DNA of 64,000 nucleotides from an uncultured Nitrospirota bacterium (GTDB taxonomy: Bacteria; Nitrospirota; Nitrospiria; Nitrospirales; UBA8639), in the NCBI GenBank assembly GCA_937139405.1, contig CAKZPV010000049.1:62001-126000 (forward strand). Direction: 5' to 3'. The notes under the pieces are model-generated. The model had not been told where the DNA came from. It was given only the letters and a program-made list of their open reading frames with translations, and did no database searches. The position numbers and the translations under genes are program-made. Below, piece after piece: positions 43,072 through 53,134 of this stretch. The stretch's first letter is position 1. Each line of letters begins with the position of its first letter.

Positions 43072-45732
43072 CTAGGTTTGAGTTTCTGACAACCTAATAT
43101 GTCCACGATACAAGAATGCCGGCAAGACCACCAAACAACCTATCAATGTCAACAAAACTCCCAGGGTTAACAGTTGCCCCATACTGGCAATACCAACATG
43201 TGAAGTATAGGCCAGGTTACTGAAACTTAACATGGTCGTCAGACCGCTGAAAAATACGCCTCGTATTGTCCCTGATCTCAGAAACGCTTCGCATTGCGCC
43301 GGTCTTCTGCGCATTCGTTCAACAATATGAATACCGCTGTCCGCACCAAGACCAAAAATTAATGGAAGAGCAATGACATTGGCATAATTGAACGACAAAC
43401 CAAAGATGACTGTATATCCTACGAGGCATATGGCTGCCAAAACCAACGGAAGAATCACCAAAAGGATATCCCACATATTTCGAAGCACAATAGCCAAGAT
43501 AACAACAATCACGAGCAACGCCGAGGCAAACGCCTGCTTGAACGCTCCAGTCACCTCATTGCCACCATCCATATAGGTCACAGGTAAACCGGTCACCTCC
43601 GGTGTAATGCTTCGAACTTCATTAACAAATTGCTCCAACGCAATAGTATTTCTTAGGTCATTTTTCGGATACACTTCCAACCGGTATGTTCCATCCTTGC
43701 CCACCCATCGCTCAAGCAATTCCTGCGGCAAATCCTCCTTGGTGATGAGACCTTTCTTCTTGATGACAGAGAGCGTTAAAGGCTCAGTCGGCATAGATCC
43801 CAACAAACTTTTTTCCAATTGATCAAGAAGATCCCTTTGCGAATCCTGGTCACGATTATCCAACCTCACGACCAGGTCTTTCATCACAGCTCTCAGTTGG
43901 ACAGCCGGATGATCATCATGACTCAACGCTGCCTTTTGAATATGACCTTCTAAGAGAGTCAGAAAAGATCGCATTGCTGTTATGGCGGAATCCTGGGCTC
44001 GCGAAGAAGGCTGGATTCCAGCCTCGGATCTGCGAGGAAACACCACATCCACAATCTTGCCAAGCAGTGTCAACTTTTCGATTCCCTGCTGGGGAATGAA
44101 ATCATGAATCGTGACAACCTTATCAACCGATTTTAATGCTCCAAGACGAGATCTATAATCAGATACTTTGTCCTCAGAAGACAAAAGGGTAAGAGGCCAG
44201 GTCGCTCCCGTTTTGTCTCCGAGAAGATCATCCAACGTTTGCACTGATTCAACATTGGGATCCCGTAAATTGTGAGGATTTCGATCAAAGGATGCTAGTG
44301 GTAGTAAGAAGATAGAGCCAAGCAACACCACGACCGTCACCCACCGAATGGTCCGTCCATGATAGATAGGAAATTGATAGACAGCCTTCAAGCTCTGGCC
44401 TGAAGGAGGGAGCCGACAATCCTTTTTCGAAGGTGGGAATACTAATAAAATTGCAGGAAGCACAGTGAGTGACACCACAAGCCCGATGAACATACTTGTC
44501 CCCGAGATCAAACCCAACTCGGACATTCCAGCATAATTTGTTGGAACGAAGGTATAGAAACCAAGCCCAGTCGTCACGGCACACAACAGTAAGGCAGGGC
44601 CGACTTCCTGCAGGCTCGTTCTCATTGCATAAAAAGACTCGTTCCCTAATCCAAGAAGTTCCTGATACCGTAGACACAGATGGATCGCATAATCTACCGC
44701 AAGTCCGATAAAGAGCACCGCAAACGCTAAAGACAGAATATTGAGTTTCCCCACCGCTACCGCGGCAAAACCTGCACTCATAGAAAGCCCTACAAGTAAG
44801 GTGAGTAATGTCACGACCATCAGACGCCATGACTTGAAAGCTAGAGTCAGAATGAAACAAACCATGACAAGCGCCAGAACCGCGGCATTACCTGCACGCC
44901 GACTGACAACTTGGAGCTCTTCATGTGCCAAGGCCACTTCTCCCGTGACACGGACCCGAACTCCAGGAATACCGCTCACGCCCGACTCTTGAATGATATC
45001 GTGAAGGAATTGAAGTGCGGTTTCAGCAGGAAGTAATTTTTGATAGTCCAGATAGGGTTGAACGAAAATGAATCTCTGTGTCCGGGAATCCTTGAGGTCC
45101 TGTTTCAATAAAACGGAATGCCAAGCCAGGACATAATCCAGGCCAGCCAACCTGGACTGAATACCCTCGGCCATCCTTCTAAAAAGAGAGTCAAGAAGAT
45201 GTTCGTTCACCCAATGGGTTTGCTGGTAACTGTCACTCAACATGGCAAACAGCCCATGGAGATTTCGATCTCCCATCAATTTTTTAATAAATGACTTCGA
45301 TTCATCTACTGATTCTGCCAGCTGTTCTAGTTCCAGATGATCAAGGTACAGAAGAGCATTTTTTTTAAAAAATGATCCCGTGAGCGGCGTATAAACAGAC
45401 TTGAGGTGCTCTGACTTCTTTCTTAATCTGACATCGAGCGTTTTGGCAGCGGCATAGGCCATTTCTGGCGTATTGGCCTCGACGACAAGAATAATCGAAT
45501 CTGTGTTATTCGGAAAAATCTTTTTATACTGCTCACGCACCTTTTGAAAAGGAACATCAGCTGCAAGCATCTTGGTAGTGTCAGTATTGATCCCCAAAAA
45601 CATGAAGGCATAGGAAAAAGAAATACCGGCAACAAAAGTCGCTAATGCCAAAACCCACCATGCCCTATGTTTGACAAAATCGGCGACCATACCAAGAGCC
45701 TGGGATAACCAATCGGATGATGAAGATGCCAT
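43072..45732 (-). CDS. hpnN: Hopanoid transporter HpnN (RND/MMPL family)
   Basis: An 886-residue RND-type membrane protein with twelve helices in two halves and two large periplasmic loops. The N-terminal helix (AWWVLALATFVAGISFSYAFM) is followed by a loop, then the helix set with LAFAVLFIGLAVDYAIHL. The second half has LPLIFGLGADSGIHIVERM, the duplicated RND motif with the transmembrane acidic residues. HpnN moves hopanoids to the outer membrane. Its place next to a squalene-hopene cyclase gene and the MEP genes supports this over a general MMPL exporter. Confidence 0.9.
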   Translation of the reverse strand: MASSSSDWLSQALGMVADFVKHRAWWVLALATFVAGISFSYAFMFLGINTDTTKMLAADVPFQKVREQYKKIFPNNTDSIILVVEANTPEMAYAAAKTLDVRLRKKSEHLKSVYTPLTGSFFKKNALLYLDHLELEQLAESVDESKSFIKKLMGDRNLHGLFAMLSDSYQQTHWVNEHLLDSLFRRMAEGIQSRLAGLDYVLAWHSVLLKQDLKDSRTQRFIFVQPYLDYQKLLPAETALQFLHDIIQESGVSGIPGVRVRVTGEVALAHEELQVVSRRAGNAAVLALVMVCFILTLAFKSWRLMVVTLLTLLVGLSMSAGFAAVAVGKLNILSLAFAVLFIGLAVDYAIHLCLRYQELLGLGNESFYAMRTSLQEVGPALLLCAVTTGLGFYTFVPTNYAGMSELGLISGTSMFIGLVVSLTVLPAILLVFPPSKKDCRLPPSGQSLKAVYQFPIYHGRTIRWVTVVVLLGSIFLLPLASFDRNPHNLRDPNVESVQTLDDLLGDKTGATWPLTLLSSEDKVSDYRSRLGALKSVDKVVTIHDFIPQQGIEKLTLLGKIVDVVFPRRSEAGIQPSSRAQDSAITAMRSFLTLLEGHIQKAALSHDDHPAVQLRAVMKDLVVRLDNRDQDSQRDLLDQLEKSLLGSMPTEPLTLSVIKKKGLITKEDLPQELLERWVGKDGTYRLEVYPKNDLRNTIALEQFVNEVRSITPEVTGLPVTYMDGGNEVTGAFKQAFASALLVIVVILAIVLRNMWDILLVILPLVLAAICLVGYTVIFGLSFNYANVIALPLIFGLGADSGIHIVERMRRRPAQCEAFLRSGTIRGVFFSGLTTMLSFSNLAYTSHVGIASMGQLLTLGVLLTLIGCLVVLPAFLYRGHIRLSETQT

Positions 45733-46010
45733 GGGTATATTCGGGTTAAGACTTAAAAGCTCAGAGAACAGTCAACATCGTCCCTGACCTACACAGCAAG
45801 CTTTCTTCCTCAGCAGCTTATTCCGCTATGCGAAAGAAAACGTCCAGGAGTACACAAGGAGTAAAACTGGAATTTCATAACTTATTTCATTCGTCGTTCT
45901 CGCTCAAATCCCTTGGAGAAGAAACAGACCAATCCTCACAGCCTGTAGAGGATTTACCAGCAACTCGCTAAGATACAAATTGAGAGGGACCGTGATGGAA
46001 ACGAGGTGGG

Positions 46011-47960
46011 CTAATGGGATTGGAAACAAAGATTACGATACCGAGCCAATGCCCACAGAGGAAAGTATTTATCATACCCACCATATTTGAGGTACAAAAC
46101 TCGCGGAAAGCCGGGTGCAGAAAAACAGTCGTCCTTCCACAAGCCATTTCCCTTCTGTGTGCGAAGGAGATAATTGATGCCTTTACGTACCTCTGGACTC
46201 TGCACTTCCCCAGCTGACATGAGACCTAGAAGAGCCCATGCAGTTTGATACGAAGTGCTAGCATTACTCTGTCCTTGACGCTTGGCATCCCAATAGGAAT
46301 CATTATCCTCTCCCCAACCCCCATCCTTCCTCTGAACTTGCTTGAGCCAACGTACGGCACGCTGAACATGAGGAGTCTCAGGGGATTCTCCAGCGCTTTC
46401 AAGAGCTATAAGAACCGACCATGTCCCATAAATATAGTTGGTCCCCCATCGTCCCCACCAGGAACCTTCAGGCATCTGTTTTTGTAAGAGGTAAGCCAGA
46501 CATTTCTTCCGAGCTTTCCAATATTGTGGAAATTCACATCCTAACGCACTCAAGAGCAGTAAACACCGAGCGCTCACATCACTTGTTGGAGGATCCAAAA
46601 GCGCCCCATGATCAGCAAAGGGTATTTCGTTCAGGTAATAATAGGTGTTATCTGCATCGTAGGAAGCAAAGCCCCCATTTTGAGATTGCATGCCTGCAAT
46701 CCAGTCTGCGGCACGTTGAATTGAATGCTGAAAGCCGTGATCCCCTGCCTGATACATGGCATATGCAACTGCTGCGGTATCATCCAGGTCAGGGTAATAA
46801 TTGTTTTGAAATTCAAAAGCCCACCCACCACCTTTCAATTGAGGGCGATACTCGCGCCAATCGCCAGGGTCATCAAGAAGCTGCTTATGTTGCAACCAGC
46901 GCAGTGCGACTGTCACCTCGGGAAAATCTTTTTGGCTATTTACTTCTTGCAGAGCGAGGCAGGCTAAGCCAGTATCCCAGACAGGCGAAAGACATGTCTG
47001 GCACCAAGCCGACTGATCACCAACAACCAACAGGCCCTCCAAAGCTAGTTTCGCTGTTCTTCGAAGAGGATGGTCCGTTGGATACCCTAAACAATCCAAC
47101 ACCTCATAGGCACCAATCATTGCAGGAATAATTGCGCCTAATCCTCCCGTTCCATTTAACCGTTCGACGATCCAACCTTCGGCCTTCTTCAGCGCGCGCT
47201 CCCGGATCCACCTGGGGACAACATATTCCAACCGCTTTCCAACCCAATCCAACCCCAGAAACAATCGGTTCAACGGTGAGCGAACATTCTGAGACGCCTT
47301 GCCCTGATCAGATGGGTTCACAAACAGTTCGGTAATTCCTACTTCACCAGGATTTTTTGCCTGCGGTTTCAACGTACACAGGATACAAAGCGGCACCATG
47401 ACCGTGCGCGACCAATAAGAAACCTTTTGAATATGGAAAGGAAACCAACGTGGCAGCAACATAATTTCGACGGGAAGGAAAGGAACCGCTTCCCATGAAA
47501 TTTGCCGAAATAAGGCAAGCGTAATCTTGACAAACACGCTTGAAGAGGCAGCTCCACCTTTGGAAAGAATCATCTCCCGTGCTTTTCTCATATGGAGAAG
47601 ATCGGGATGATCACCGGCAAGTTTAAGGGCAAAATACGTTTTTACTCCACAACTGAGATCAGAAGGTCCCCCAAAGTAGAGCGGCCAACCTCCATCTAAA
47701 GACTGATGTTCACGAAGGTACCGCGCAATTTTTCCCTGTAGTTCCGCATCAATCTCATTCATATAATGCATCATGAGAATATAGTCGGCGGACATTCCTG
47801 GATCTGATTCCAAATCAAATCGCCAATATCCTTCTTCATCCTGAAAATTCAAGAGAGCCTGCGTAGCCAAACGTATAGCTAAATCCTCTGTTGGCAATGT
47901 GGAATGAACTGTAGTGGGGAGAATTTGACGGGATTCGGTCGGATTTCTGCTTATCTTCAT
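46011..47960 (-). CDS. shc: Squalene-hopene cyclase (copy 1)
   Basis: A 649-residue class II terpene cyclase from the ATG at 47960; a TTG eight codons earlier is less likely. The DxDD catalytic acid motif DLDDTA is near residue 391, and several QW repeats are visible (for example QSLDGGWPLYFGG, GGGWAFEFQNN, QRKDGGWGED, QKGNGLWKDDCF). It cyclises squalene to hopene/hopanol at the membrane. Its paralogue lies eight kb upstream in the same cluster. The two differ by a shorter N-terminus here and by DLDD instead of DVDD, so division of labour is possible. Confidence 0.94.
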   Translation of the reverse strand: MKISRNPTESRQILPTTVHSTLPTEDLAIRLATQALLNFQDEEGYWRFDLESDPGMSADYILMMHYMNEIDAELQGKIARYLREHQSLDGGWPLYFGGPSDLSCGVKTYFALKLAGDHPDLLHMRKAREMILSKGGAASSSVFVKITLALFRQISWEAVPFLPVEIMLLPRWFPFHIQKVSYWSRTVMVPLCILCTLKPQAKNPGEVGITELFVNPSDQGKASQNVRSPLNRLFLGLDWVGKRLEYVVPRWIRERALKKAEGWIVERLNGTGGLGAIIPAMIGAYEVLDCLGYPTDHPLRRTAKLALEGLLVVGDQSAWCQTCLSPVWDTGLACLALQEVNSQKDFPEVTVALRWLQHKQLLDDPGDWREYRPQLKGGGWAFEFQNNYYPDLDDTAAVAYAMYQAGDHGFQHSIQRAADWIAGMQSQNGGFASYDADNTYYYLNEIPFADHGALLDPPTSDVSARCLLLLSALGCEFPQYWKARKKCLAYLLQKQMPEGSWWGRWGTNYIYGTWSVLIALESAGESPETPHVQRAVRWLKQVQRKDGGWGEDNDSYWDAKRQGQSNASTSYQTAWALLGLMSAGEVQSPEVRKGINYLLRTQKGNGLWKDDCFSAPGFPRVLYLKYGGYDKYFPLWALARYRNLCFQSH

Positions 47961-48336
47961 CTGTTGATCTTTAGGAATAAGCAATCAAAAAAATTAAGGA
48001 CCTTTTGAGACAAACAAAAACTCACGAAAATACCGAAGGAACAGCGAGGTGTCAATCACACAAATCCACAATCCAGCAATGAGGGGCATTAAGCCTTAAA
48101 GGAAGACTTCACTGATCGCTACAACCCAGACCTTGCAATGACTTCAATGCATGCCCTGGCTTGGGAAGAGGGTTCGGAAAATTAGGGAATCAGGGAAGGA
48201 ACCTAAGTTCATCAGATAGTAACGGAAGATCGTGCTGAATGTCATCAAACTGTGCTTGCGGATTTCCCTAAGATCTGCATCGTACAAACTAATGGAGCAA
48301 GAGACATGGTAGTAGGATTATCACCTGGCTTTTTCT
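47961..48336. other. Intergenic region between cyclase 1 and the TPR gene
   Basis: Nothing definite is seen. A forward-strand ORF reaching into the TPR gene has no ribosome binding site and no recognisable product. The reverse-strand promoter for the cyclase would be expected here. Confidence 0.35.
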
Positions 48337-49089
48337 TCACCCTGGCGAAGGAGAGGATTCAAAAACACGTATCTGTCGCAATAACTTGTGCGCTTGTGGC
48401 CGATGAATACGTTCCCAAATCCATCGCTTTTCGAGGGGAGGAGTTTGAATGACTTTCATGAATTCTTTTTCCGCCTCCTCAGAACGCCCATGTTTCACAT
48501 ACCACTTTCCAAGATCTAATCGAGCAGGAGCATAGAGAACATCAAGAGAGATGGCTTTTTTGAGATACTCACCTGCAACTTCTGGATCCCCTCCTAAAAA
48601 CCACGGTAATTCTTCATACATTCGCCCTAACATATGATGAGCCGGAGCATGCTCCTCATCGAGTTCTAAGATTCGATTGACATGTTTTTTCAAGGTCTGT
48701 AAGTTCAAGGCTGCCGCCACCAAGCCTTGCAACTGAAGGGCCTTACCAAGATTGGCAGCATACAGAAAATGGGCATCCACCGAAAATTCTTCATACTCCA
48801 AAGCTTTTTTCGCCAAGCGAGCGCCCTCTTGAAAAGAGACCAATTTTTTCGCATGATCAACATATAACCCATACCCTAAATCCAAATACAAACTAGCCAA
48901 ACACCTCAATACTGCCGGATCTTGGGATTGGGCCATACCCGTGGATAATAGATGCTGGAGTTCTTGTTCGAAATCCTCAGGAGTTTCAGATTCAATAAAT
49001 GACGCTTCACCGCTCCAGGCAGACGAAGCAATGACGCCAAAACTTAGCCCAAGAAACAGAATCAAATATACTTTCTTATTTGATTTCAA
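48337..49089 (-). CDS. Exported TPR protein
   Basis: A 250-residue protein with a signal peptide (ILFLGLSFGVIASSAWSG) and several helix pairs of TPR type (AVLRCLASLYLDLGYGLY, APAHHMLGRMYEELPWFLGG, APARLDLGKWYVKHGRSEEA). The layout resembles periplasmic TPR proteins that accompany transporters (T-component style). It lies 24 bases after the surface-antigen barrel gene. A helper role in lipid or hopanoid transfer across the periplasm is inferred from position. Confidence 0.72.
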   Translation of the reverse strand: MKSNKKVYLILFLGLSFGVIASSAWSGEASFIESETPEDFEQELQHLLSTGMAQSQDPAVLRCLASLYLDLGYGLYVDHAKKLVSFQEGARLAKKALEYEEFSVDAHFLYAANLGKALQLQGLVAAALNLQTLKKHVNRILELDEEHAPAHHMLGRMYEELPWFLGGDPEVAGEYLKKAISLDVLYAPARLDLGKWYVKHGRSEEAEKEFMKVIQTPPLEKRWIWERIHRPQAHKLLRQIRVFESSPSPG

Positions 49090-49113
49090 TAAATCTCCTA
49101 GATGTAAGAATCA

Positions 49114-50325
49114 TTAAAACGGGTAATCCAAACCAGCAAAGACAGCACCACCTTCTCTACTATATCCCCAATCTACGCGACTCACGACATTAGGACGCAC
49201 AATCCCTCGAAATCCCACGCCTGGCGTCACTTCCCACTCATTAAATTGCCGAAAGGCAAAGTCTCGATACGTCCGACCCATGTCCACAAAAGGGGTGACT
49301 TCAAACTCCACATTGACGTTAAACATCTTAATCTGAAACATATGAATCCGCTCTTCAACATTGACCGCTACCATATGCTTATCAATGAATCGATCTCGCC
49401 CATATCCTCGAAGATTATTTTCACCCCCTAACGCACTTTGTTCAAAAAATGGGATCCCATCTCCAAAACTTAATTGCAACTGACCTCGAATGAGGAAGAT
49501 ATACCGTTTCGATGGACTAGGGAAAAACTGTCGTGCATCCAAGCCGTATCGAAAATAGAGTTGATCGTCAATCTGTCGTCGATCAAAATTTTGTGCCAGC
49601 TCCCCAAACGCTTCAAATCGGGTTCCTGCTGTCGGCGAGGTTAGGTTGTCACGAGAATCATATTGAAAAACCAACCGGTGTGCCAACACAGTAGCCCCGT
49701 TTATCCCAGAAGCATTGGGAAACTGGTCTTTAGCAAAAGGTTCATCATCCACTCCACCAGGCTGAATTTCGACATCACGAAATCGCTGATTAACCGATAA
49801 GCGCGTGACATCATTGAGATGAATGCCAAAGTTCCAATGGACCTGAATTTCACGCCCTGTATAATTACTTTCATTTGATTCTGGCGTGACTTGTCCGAGA
49901 CCAAAAAAACGCTTCGTAGCATTTTTAAAAAATTGCGCGCCAATATCCACAAAAAACAACCCCTCAATGAACCCCGGGTCTTGGTAACGAAGCTTGAATT
50001 TTCGTTCAATCTCTTCTGTATACGACCCCATCGTCTCCATCTGCCTTCCCCCAGACCAATATCGGAAATAGTTAAGCGTCCCCCTGACACCTAAAAACGA
50101 ATTATGAATGAGCATAGGAGCAAAGACGGAGCGAAGGTTACCCTCTTCATCCGTATCTAACACGGGAACAATAATTCCCAAATCTCGCCCGTCGTTTTTG
50201 GAAGTCGAAATGGCAGGGACCGCAAAAAATGATGTTTCAGCAGACACAGAGGAGGGAATGGCGCATACTGCACATGGCAGGAAGACCGTCGCCACCAACC
50301 ACGACACACGAAAAAGCATCATCAA
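49114..50325 (-). CDS. Outer-membrane surface-antigen barrel (Bac_surface_Ag, BamA-like C-terminal part)
   Basis: A 403-residue exported barrel without obvious POTRA repeats. The signal region ends near AIPSSVSA; barrel strands include VFQYDSRDNLTSPTAGTRFE, GGENNLRGYGRDRF, VEFEVTPFVDMGRTY and the final GYSREGGAVFAGLDYPF with a C-terminal Phe. GxxNLRGY...RF is the conserved Omp85-family signature. The start is TTG or the overlapping ATG codons. Next to MlaC/HpnM and MlaD it may be the outer-membrane partner of the lipid transporter, which would be unusual. Confidence 0.8.
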   Translation of the reverse strand: MMMLFRVSWLVATVFLPCAVCAIPSSVSAETSFFAVPAISTSKNDGRDLGIIVPVLDTDEEGNLRSVFAPMLIHNSFLGVRGTLNYFRYWSGGRQMETMGSYTEEIERKFKLRYQDPGFIEGLFFVDIGAQFFKNATKRFFGLGQVTPESNESNYTGREIQVHWNFGIHLNDVTRLSVNQRFRDVEIQPGGVDDEPFAKDQFPNASGINGATVLAHRLVFQYDSRDNLTSPTAGTRFEAFGELAQNFDRRQIDDQLYFRYGLDARQFFPSPSKRYIFLIRGQLQLSFGDGIPFFEQSALGGENNLRGYGRDRFIDKHMVAVNVEERIHMFQIKMFNVNVEFEVTPFVDMGRTYRDFAFRQFNEWEVTPGVGFRGIVRPNVVSRVDWGYSREGGAVFAGLDYPF

Positions 50326-50334
50326 ACTGGAGAC

Positions 50335-51021
50335 CTAAGACGAGGCCGCTAGATCAGTTTTTGAACGAAGTTTGTCGAGTAAGGCATCAAATGAGGCAGA
50401 TTTGATAATTCGAGCAAATTGACCGCGATAATTTTTCGTCAAACTAACGCCATCAATAATCACGTCATACACTCCCCACTTGTCATGTTTTTTAAGAAGA
50501 CGATAATCCAAGGGAATTTGTACTTTCGTCGATACCACCTTTGTCTGGACTTCGGCAAAGTCACCCTTTAATCGCTCTTTCAGATACTCTACCTGCTCTC
50601 CGGAATATCCATCAATATTCCCTGCATACGATTGAGTGAGAAACTGCTGAAACAATCCGATAAATTCCTGTTGTTTCTCAGGACTAAGCGTCTTCCAGTT
50701 GGATGCAAGTGTACGCTTGGCCATTTCTTCATAATCAAATCGCTTCCCAATAATCACTTCTAATTTTTCCCGCCGCACAACATCCTGAGCAGGCCCCTTC
50801 AACGCTTCATCCCCAAGGACTGCTAAGACCTCATCTATCGTTTCTTTAACAGCTTGCGTCGGCGTACTCGCCCCCCATGCCACGGAAAAGCACATGAGGG
50901 AAATTAGGATGAATCCCGCCCCCGTCAAGCATCGATTAATTGTAATCGCTGGGCTAATTGGGCATTTGCAAATACGAATCCCTTTGATCAAGACAGACAA
51001 TACAACCCAGATCCTTGGCAT
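50335..51021 (-). CDS. hpnM: Hopanoid-associated MlaC/Ttg2D-type periplasmic protein
   Basis: A 228-residue MlaC-type protein starting at the ATG after GGAGGAGTT. A hydrophobic export segment ends at VAWGA. The mature region shows the family pattern: AVKETIDEVLAVL, then FDYEEMAKRTLASNW near 95-110, EKQQEFIGLFQQFL and VYDVIIDGVSLTKNYRGQF. MlaC carries phospholipids between inner and outer membrane; the hopanoid-cluster form is called HpnM. It is downstream of MlaE-MlaF-MlaD genes, completing a transporter. Confidence 0.88.
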   Translation of the reverse strand: MPRIWVVLSVLIKGIRICKCPISPAITINRCLTGAGFILISLMCFSVAWGASTPTQAVKETIDEVLAVLGDEALKGPAQDVVRREKLEVIIGKRFDYEEMAKRTLASNWKTLSPEKQQEFIGLFQQFLTQSYAGNIDGYSGEQVEYLKERLKGDFAEVQTKVVSTKVQIPLDYRLLKKHDKWGVYDVIIDGVSLTKNYRGQFARIIKSASFDALLDKLRSKTDLAASS

Positions 51022-51051
51022 AACTCCTCCACTTTCCATTAATAAAAATAG

Positions 51052-51495
51052 TTATTCTACATTGCCATGGATAAATTGACTAATCACTTGTTCCAAATCT
51101 ATACCGGACTCCGTATCAATAATTGTCCCTCCCTCGGATAAAAGATCTCCAGCCCCACCAGGAGAAAGTCCCATAAACTTTTCACCAATAATCCCACGAG
51201 TTTTAATAGAGGCAATCGCATCATTGTATACCGCAATCTCATCTTTGATCGCCAAAACCACTTGCGCTTGGTCCTCTTTCAGGACAATCGACCTTACCCG
51301 TCCTACCTCGACACCAGCAATTTCGACGGAGGCCCCTTTCTTTAAACCCGAACTTGACGAAAAGTCAGCCGTGAGTTCGTAATAATTTCCTCTCACTAGC
51401 TCTAGTTTTCCTAGCTTAATCGCGAGATACCCCAAACAGAAAATGCCGATGAGCACAAACAACCCAACCACAAACTCTAATTTCCCGCGTTCCAT
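51052..51495 (-). CDS. mlaD: MlaD-type lipid-transport substrate-binding protein
   Basis: A 147-residue MCE-domain protein with one N-terminal membrane anchor (VVGLFVLIGIFCLGYLAI). The MCE core shows LKKGASVEIAGVEVGRV and TRGIIGEKFMGLSPGG. It hexamerises on MlaE-MlaF complexes and passes lipids through its pore. It is followed after 30 bases by hpnM. Confidence 0.92.
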   Translation of the reverse strand: MERGKLEFVVGLFVLIGIFCLGYLAIKLGKLELVRGNYYELTADFSSSSGLKKGASVEIAGVEVGRVRSIVLKEDQAQVVLAIKDEIAVYNDAIASIKTRGIIGEKFMGLSPGGAGDLLSEGGTIIDTESGIDLEQVISQFIHGNVE

Positions 51496-51588
51496 TATAC
51501 CATCACCCGCTTAACACATGACTTGACCATTCACACGTCCTCGAAAAAATCAGCACTAGCTCGCAGCGTATAACGTGAAAAATTCACC

Positions 51589-52347
51589 TTATGATGATGG
51601 GGCCATGGAATCTGGAACAGAAATAAATTCATGAACCAACGGGTCTGAAAGACGTTGAAAATCAGCTGAACGCTCCATTGCCAGAATTTTACCATTCTTA
51701 AGCATGGCGACCCAATCAGAGATGAGGAAAATTTTGGGAATTTCATGACTGACCATAATTCCTGTGAATTCAAACGTTTTATGCATCGTGAGAATCAGAT
51801 CATGAATGGCATAAGTCATCAACGGATCCAAACCGGTCGTGGGCTCATCGAATAAAATAATTTCTGGCCTCGTCACAAGAGCTCTAGCCAAGCCGACACG
51901 CTTTTTCATTCCACCACTCAGCTCTACAGGGAATTTGTGCCCCATTGCTCCTAACCCAACCCGCTCTAACATGTTCGGTACGTAGCGCTGAACATCAGAC
52001 TCGGGAACTAACCGTTTTTCCCTTAAAGGAAAGGCAACATTTTCAAAGACACTCATGGAATCAAAAAGGGCGGCTGACTGGAATAACATCGCAAATTTTT
52101 TGCGAATCTCATTTAATTCCTGATCATGGGTTTTAGAGAGATCGATACCATCTACCAATACCTGCCCTTGATCAGGTCTCATCAAGCCAATCATATGTTT
52201 TAACAACACGCTTTTCCCCTCACCACTAGGACCAATTATCGTCGTAATAGCACCCTTAGGGATGTCCAAATCCACGCCTCGGAGAACAAGCTGGCCTCCA
52301 AGCATTTTTTTAACCCCTTTTAACTGAATACTAATCGATGATCCCAT
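51589..52347 (-). CDS. mlaF: MlaF-type ABC transporter ATPase
   Basis: A 252-residue ABC ATPase with Walker A GPSGEGKS, Q-loop MLFQSAALFDSMSV, signature LSGGMKKRVGLARAL and Walker B IILFDEPTTGLDP. LSGGM and the downstream ITxVSHE-like switch fit the MlaF group. It powers lipid transfer with MlaE and MlaD, which flank it. Confidence 0.94.
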   Translation of the reverse strand: MGSSISIQLKGVKKMLGGQLVLRGVDLDIPKGAITTIIGPSGEGKSVLLKHMIGLMRPDQGQVLVDGIDLSKTHDQELNEIRKKFAMLFQSAALFDSMSVFENVAFPLREKRLVPESDVQRYVPNMLERVGLGAMGHKFPVELSGGMKKRVGLARALVTRPEIILFDEPTTGLDPLMTYAIHDLILTMHKTFEFTGIMVSHEIPKIFLISDWVAMLKNGKILAMERSADFQRLSDPLVHEFISVPDSMAPSS

Positions 52348-52363
52348 ATCGAAACGATGCTCT

Positions 52364-53131
52364 CTAGAGGAGAACTGAGGTTAAAAAGTAATCCCACATC
52401 AAAATAAGCACCGAGGCCAACACAACAGATTCCGTCGTAGCTTTCCCCAAGCCTTCAGCACTCATTTTCGTAAAATACCCTTTATAACAACAGACCCAAC
52501 TGATGATAAGGCCAAAGCTAATGGACTTTAATATTCCACCATACACATCTTTCCATTCCACAGCAGATTCAATGGAACTCCAATACGACCCTCCATTGAT
52601 ACCCAATAACTTCACCCCAACGATATACCCACCACCAATTCCAACAACATCAAAGATGGCGACCAGGAGGGGGACAGAAATAAGCGAGGCGACTATTTTA
52701 GGTGTAATTAAATACTGGAGGGAATTGATCGCCATCGTTTCCAGAGCGTCAATTTGTTCCGTAATCCGCATAATGCCAATTTCCGCGGTCATTGCGGATC
52801 CCGCACGAGCGGTCACCATCAACGCAGCCAGCACAGGACCCAATTCACGGATCATACTCAGTGCCACAGCAGATCCCAGCAGTCCTTCCGAACCAAATTT
52901 CCTCAAAGAATAATACCCTTGAAGAGCCAGCACCATTCCGGTAAAGAGCGCTGTCAGGATAACAACAAACGTTGATTTAAAGCCCACACAATACATCTGC
53001 TTCGTGATTTGATATAACCGAAGTGGCGGGCGAAACAACCACCCAAATGACCGTAACAAGAACGCAAGCATCGCACCCATTTCTTCGATTTGTGCAATGA
53101 CTCGAGCTCCGAGGCCTTGAATCAGATTCAT
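52364..53131 (-). CDS. mlaE: MlaE-type ABC transporter permease
   Basis: A 255-residue permease with five to six helices. The conserved part reads RELGPVLAALMVTARAGSAMTAEIG near residue 95, then VTEQIDAL-like sequence (MRITEQIDALETMAI). It is four bases downstream of hpnG, which ties the lipid transporter directly to hopanoid genes. Confidence 0.93.
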   Translation of the reverse strand: MNLIQGLGARVIAQIEEMGAMLAFLLRSFGWLFRPPLRLYQITKQMYCVGFKSTFVVILTALFTGMVLALQGYYSLRKFGSEGLLGSAVALSMIRELGPVLAALMVTARAGSAMTAEIGIMRITEQIDALETMAINSLQYLITPKIVASLISVPLLVAIFDVVGIGGGYIVGVKLLGINGGSYWSSIESAVEWKDVYGGILKSISFGLIISWVCCYKGYFTKMSAEGLGKATTESVVLASVLILMWDYFLTSVLL

Positions 53132-53134
53132 AGG

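Noticed and set aside
44285-44860. Reverse ORF of 191 codons inside hpnN
   Set aside because: It is a frame shadow of the clearly coding RND transporter gene, Cys- and Ser-rich without any known pattern.
46421-47131. Forward ORF of 236 codons inside squalene-hopene cyclase 1
   Set aside because: It is antisense to a strongly supported cyclase and shows no domain.
48252-48452. Forward ORF overlapping the TPR gene end
   Set aside because: It has no ribosome binding site and half of it is antisense to the TPR gene.
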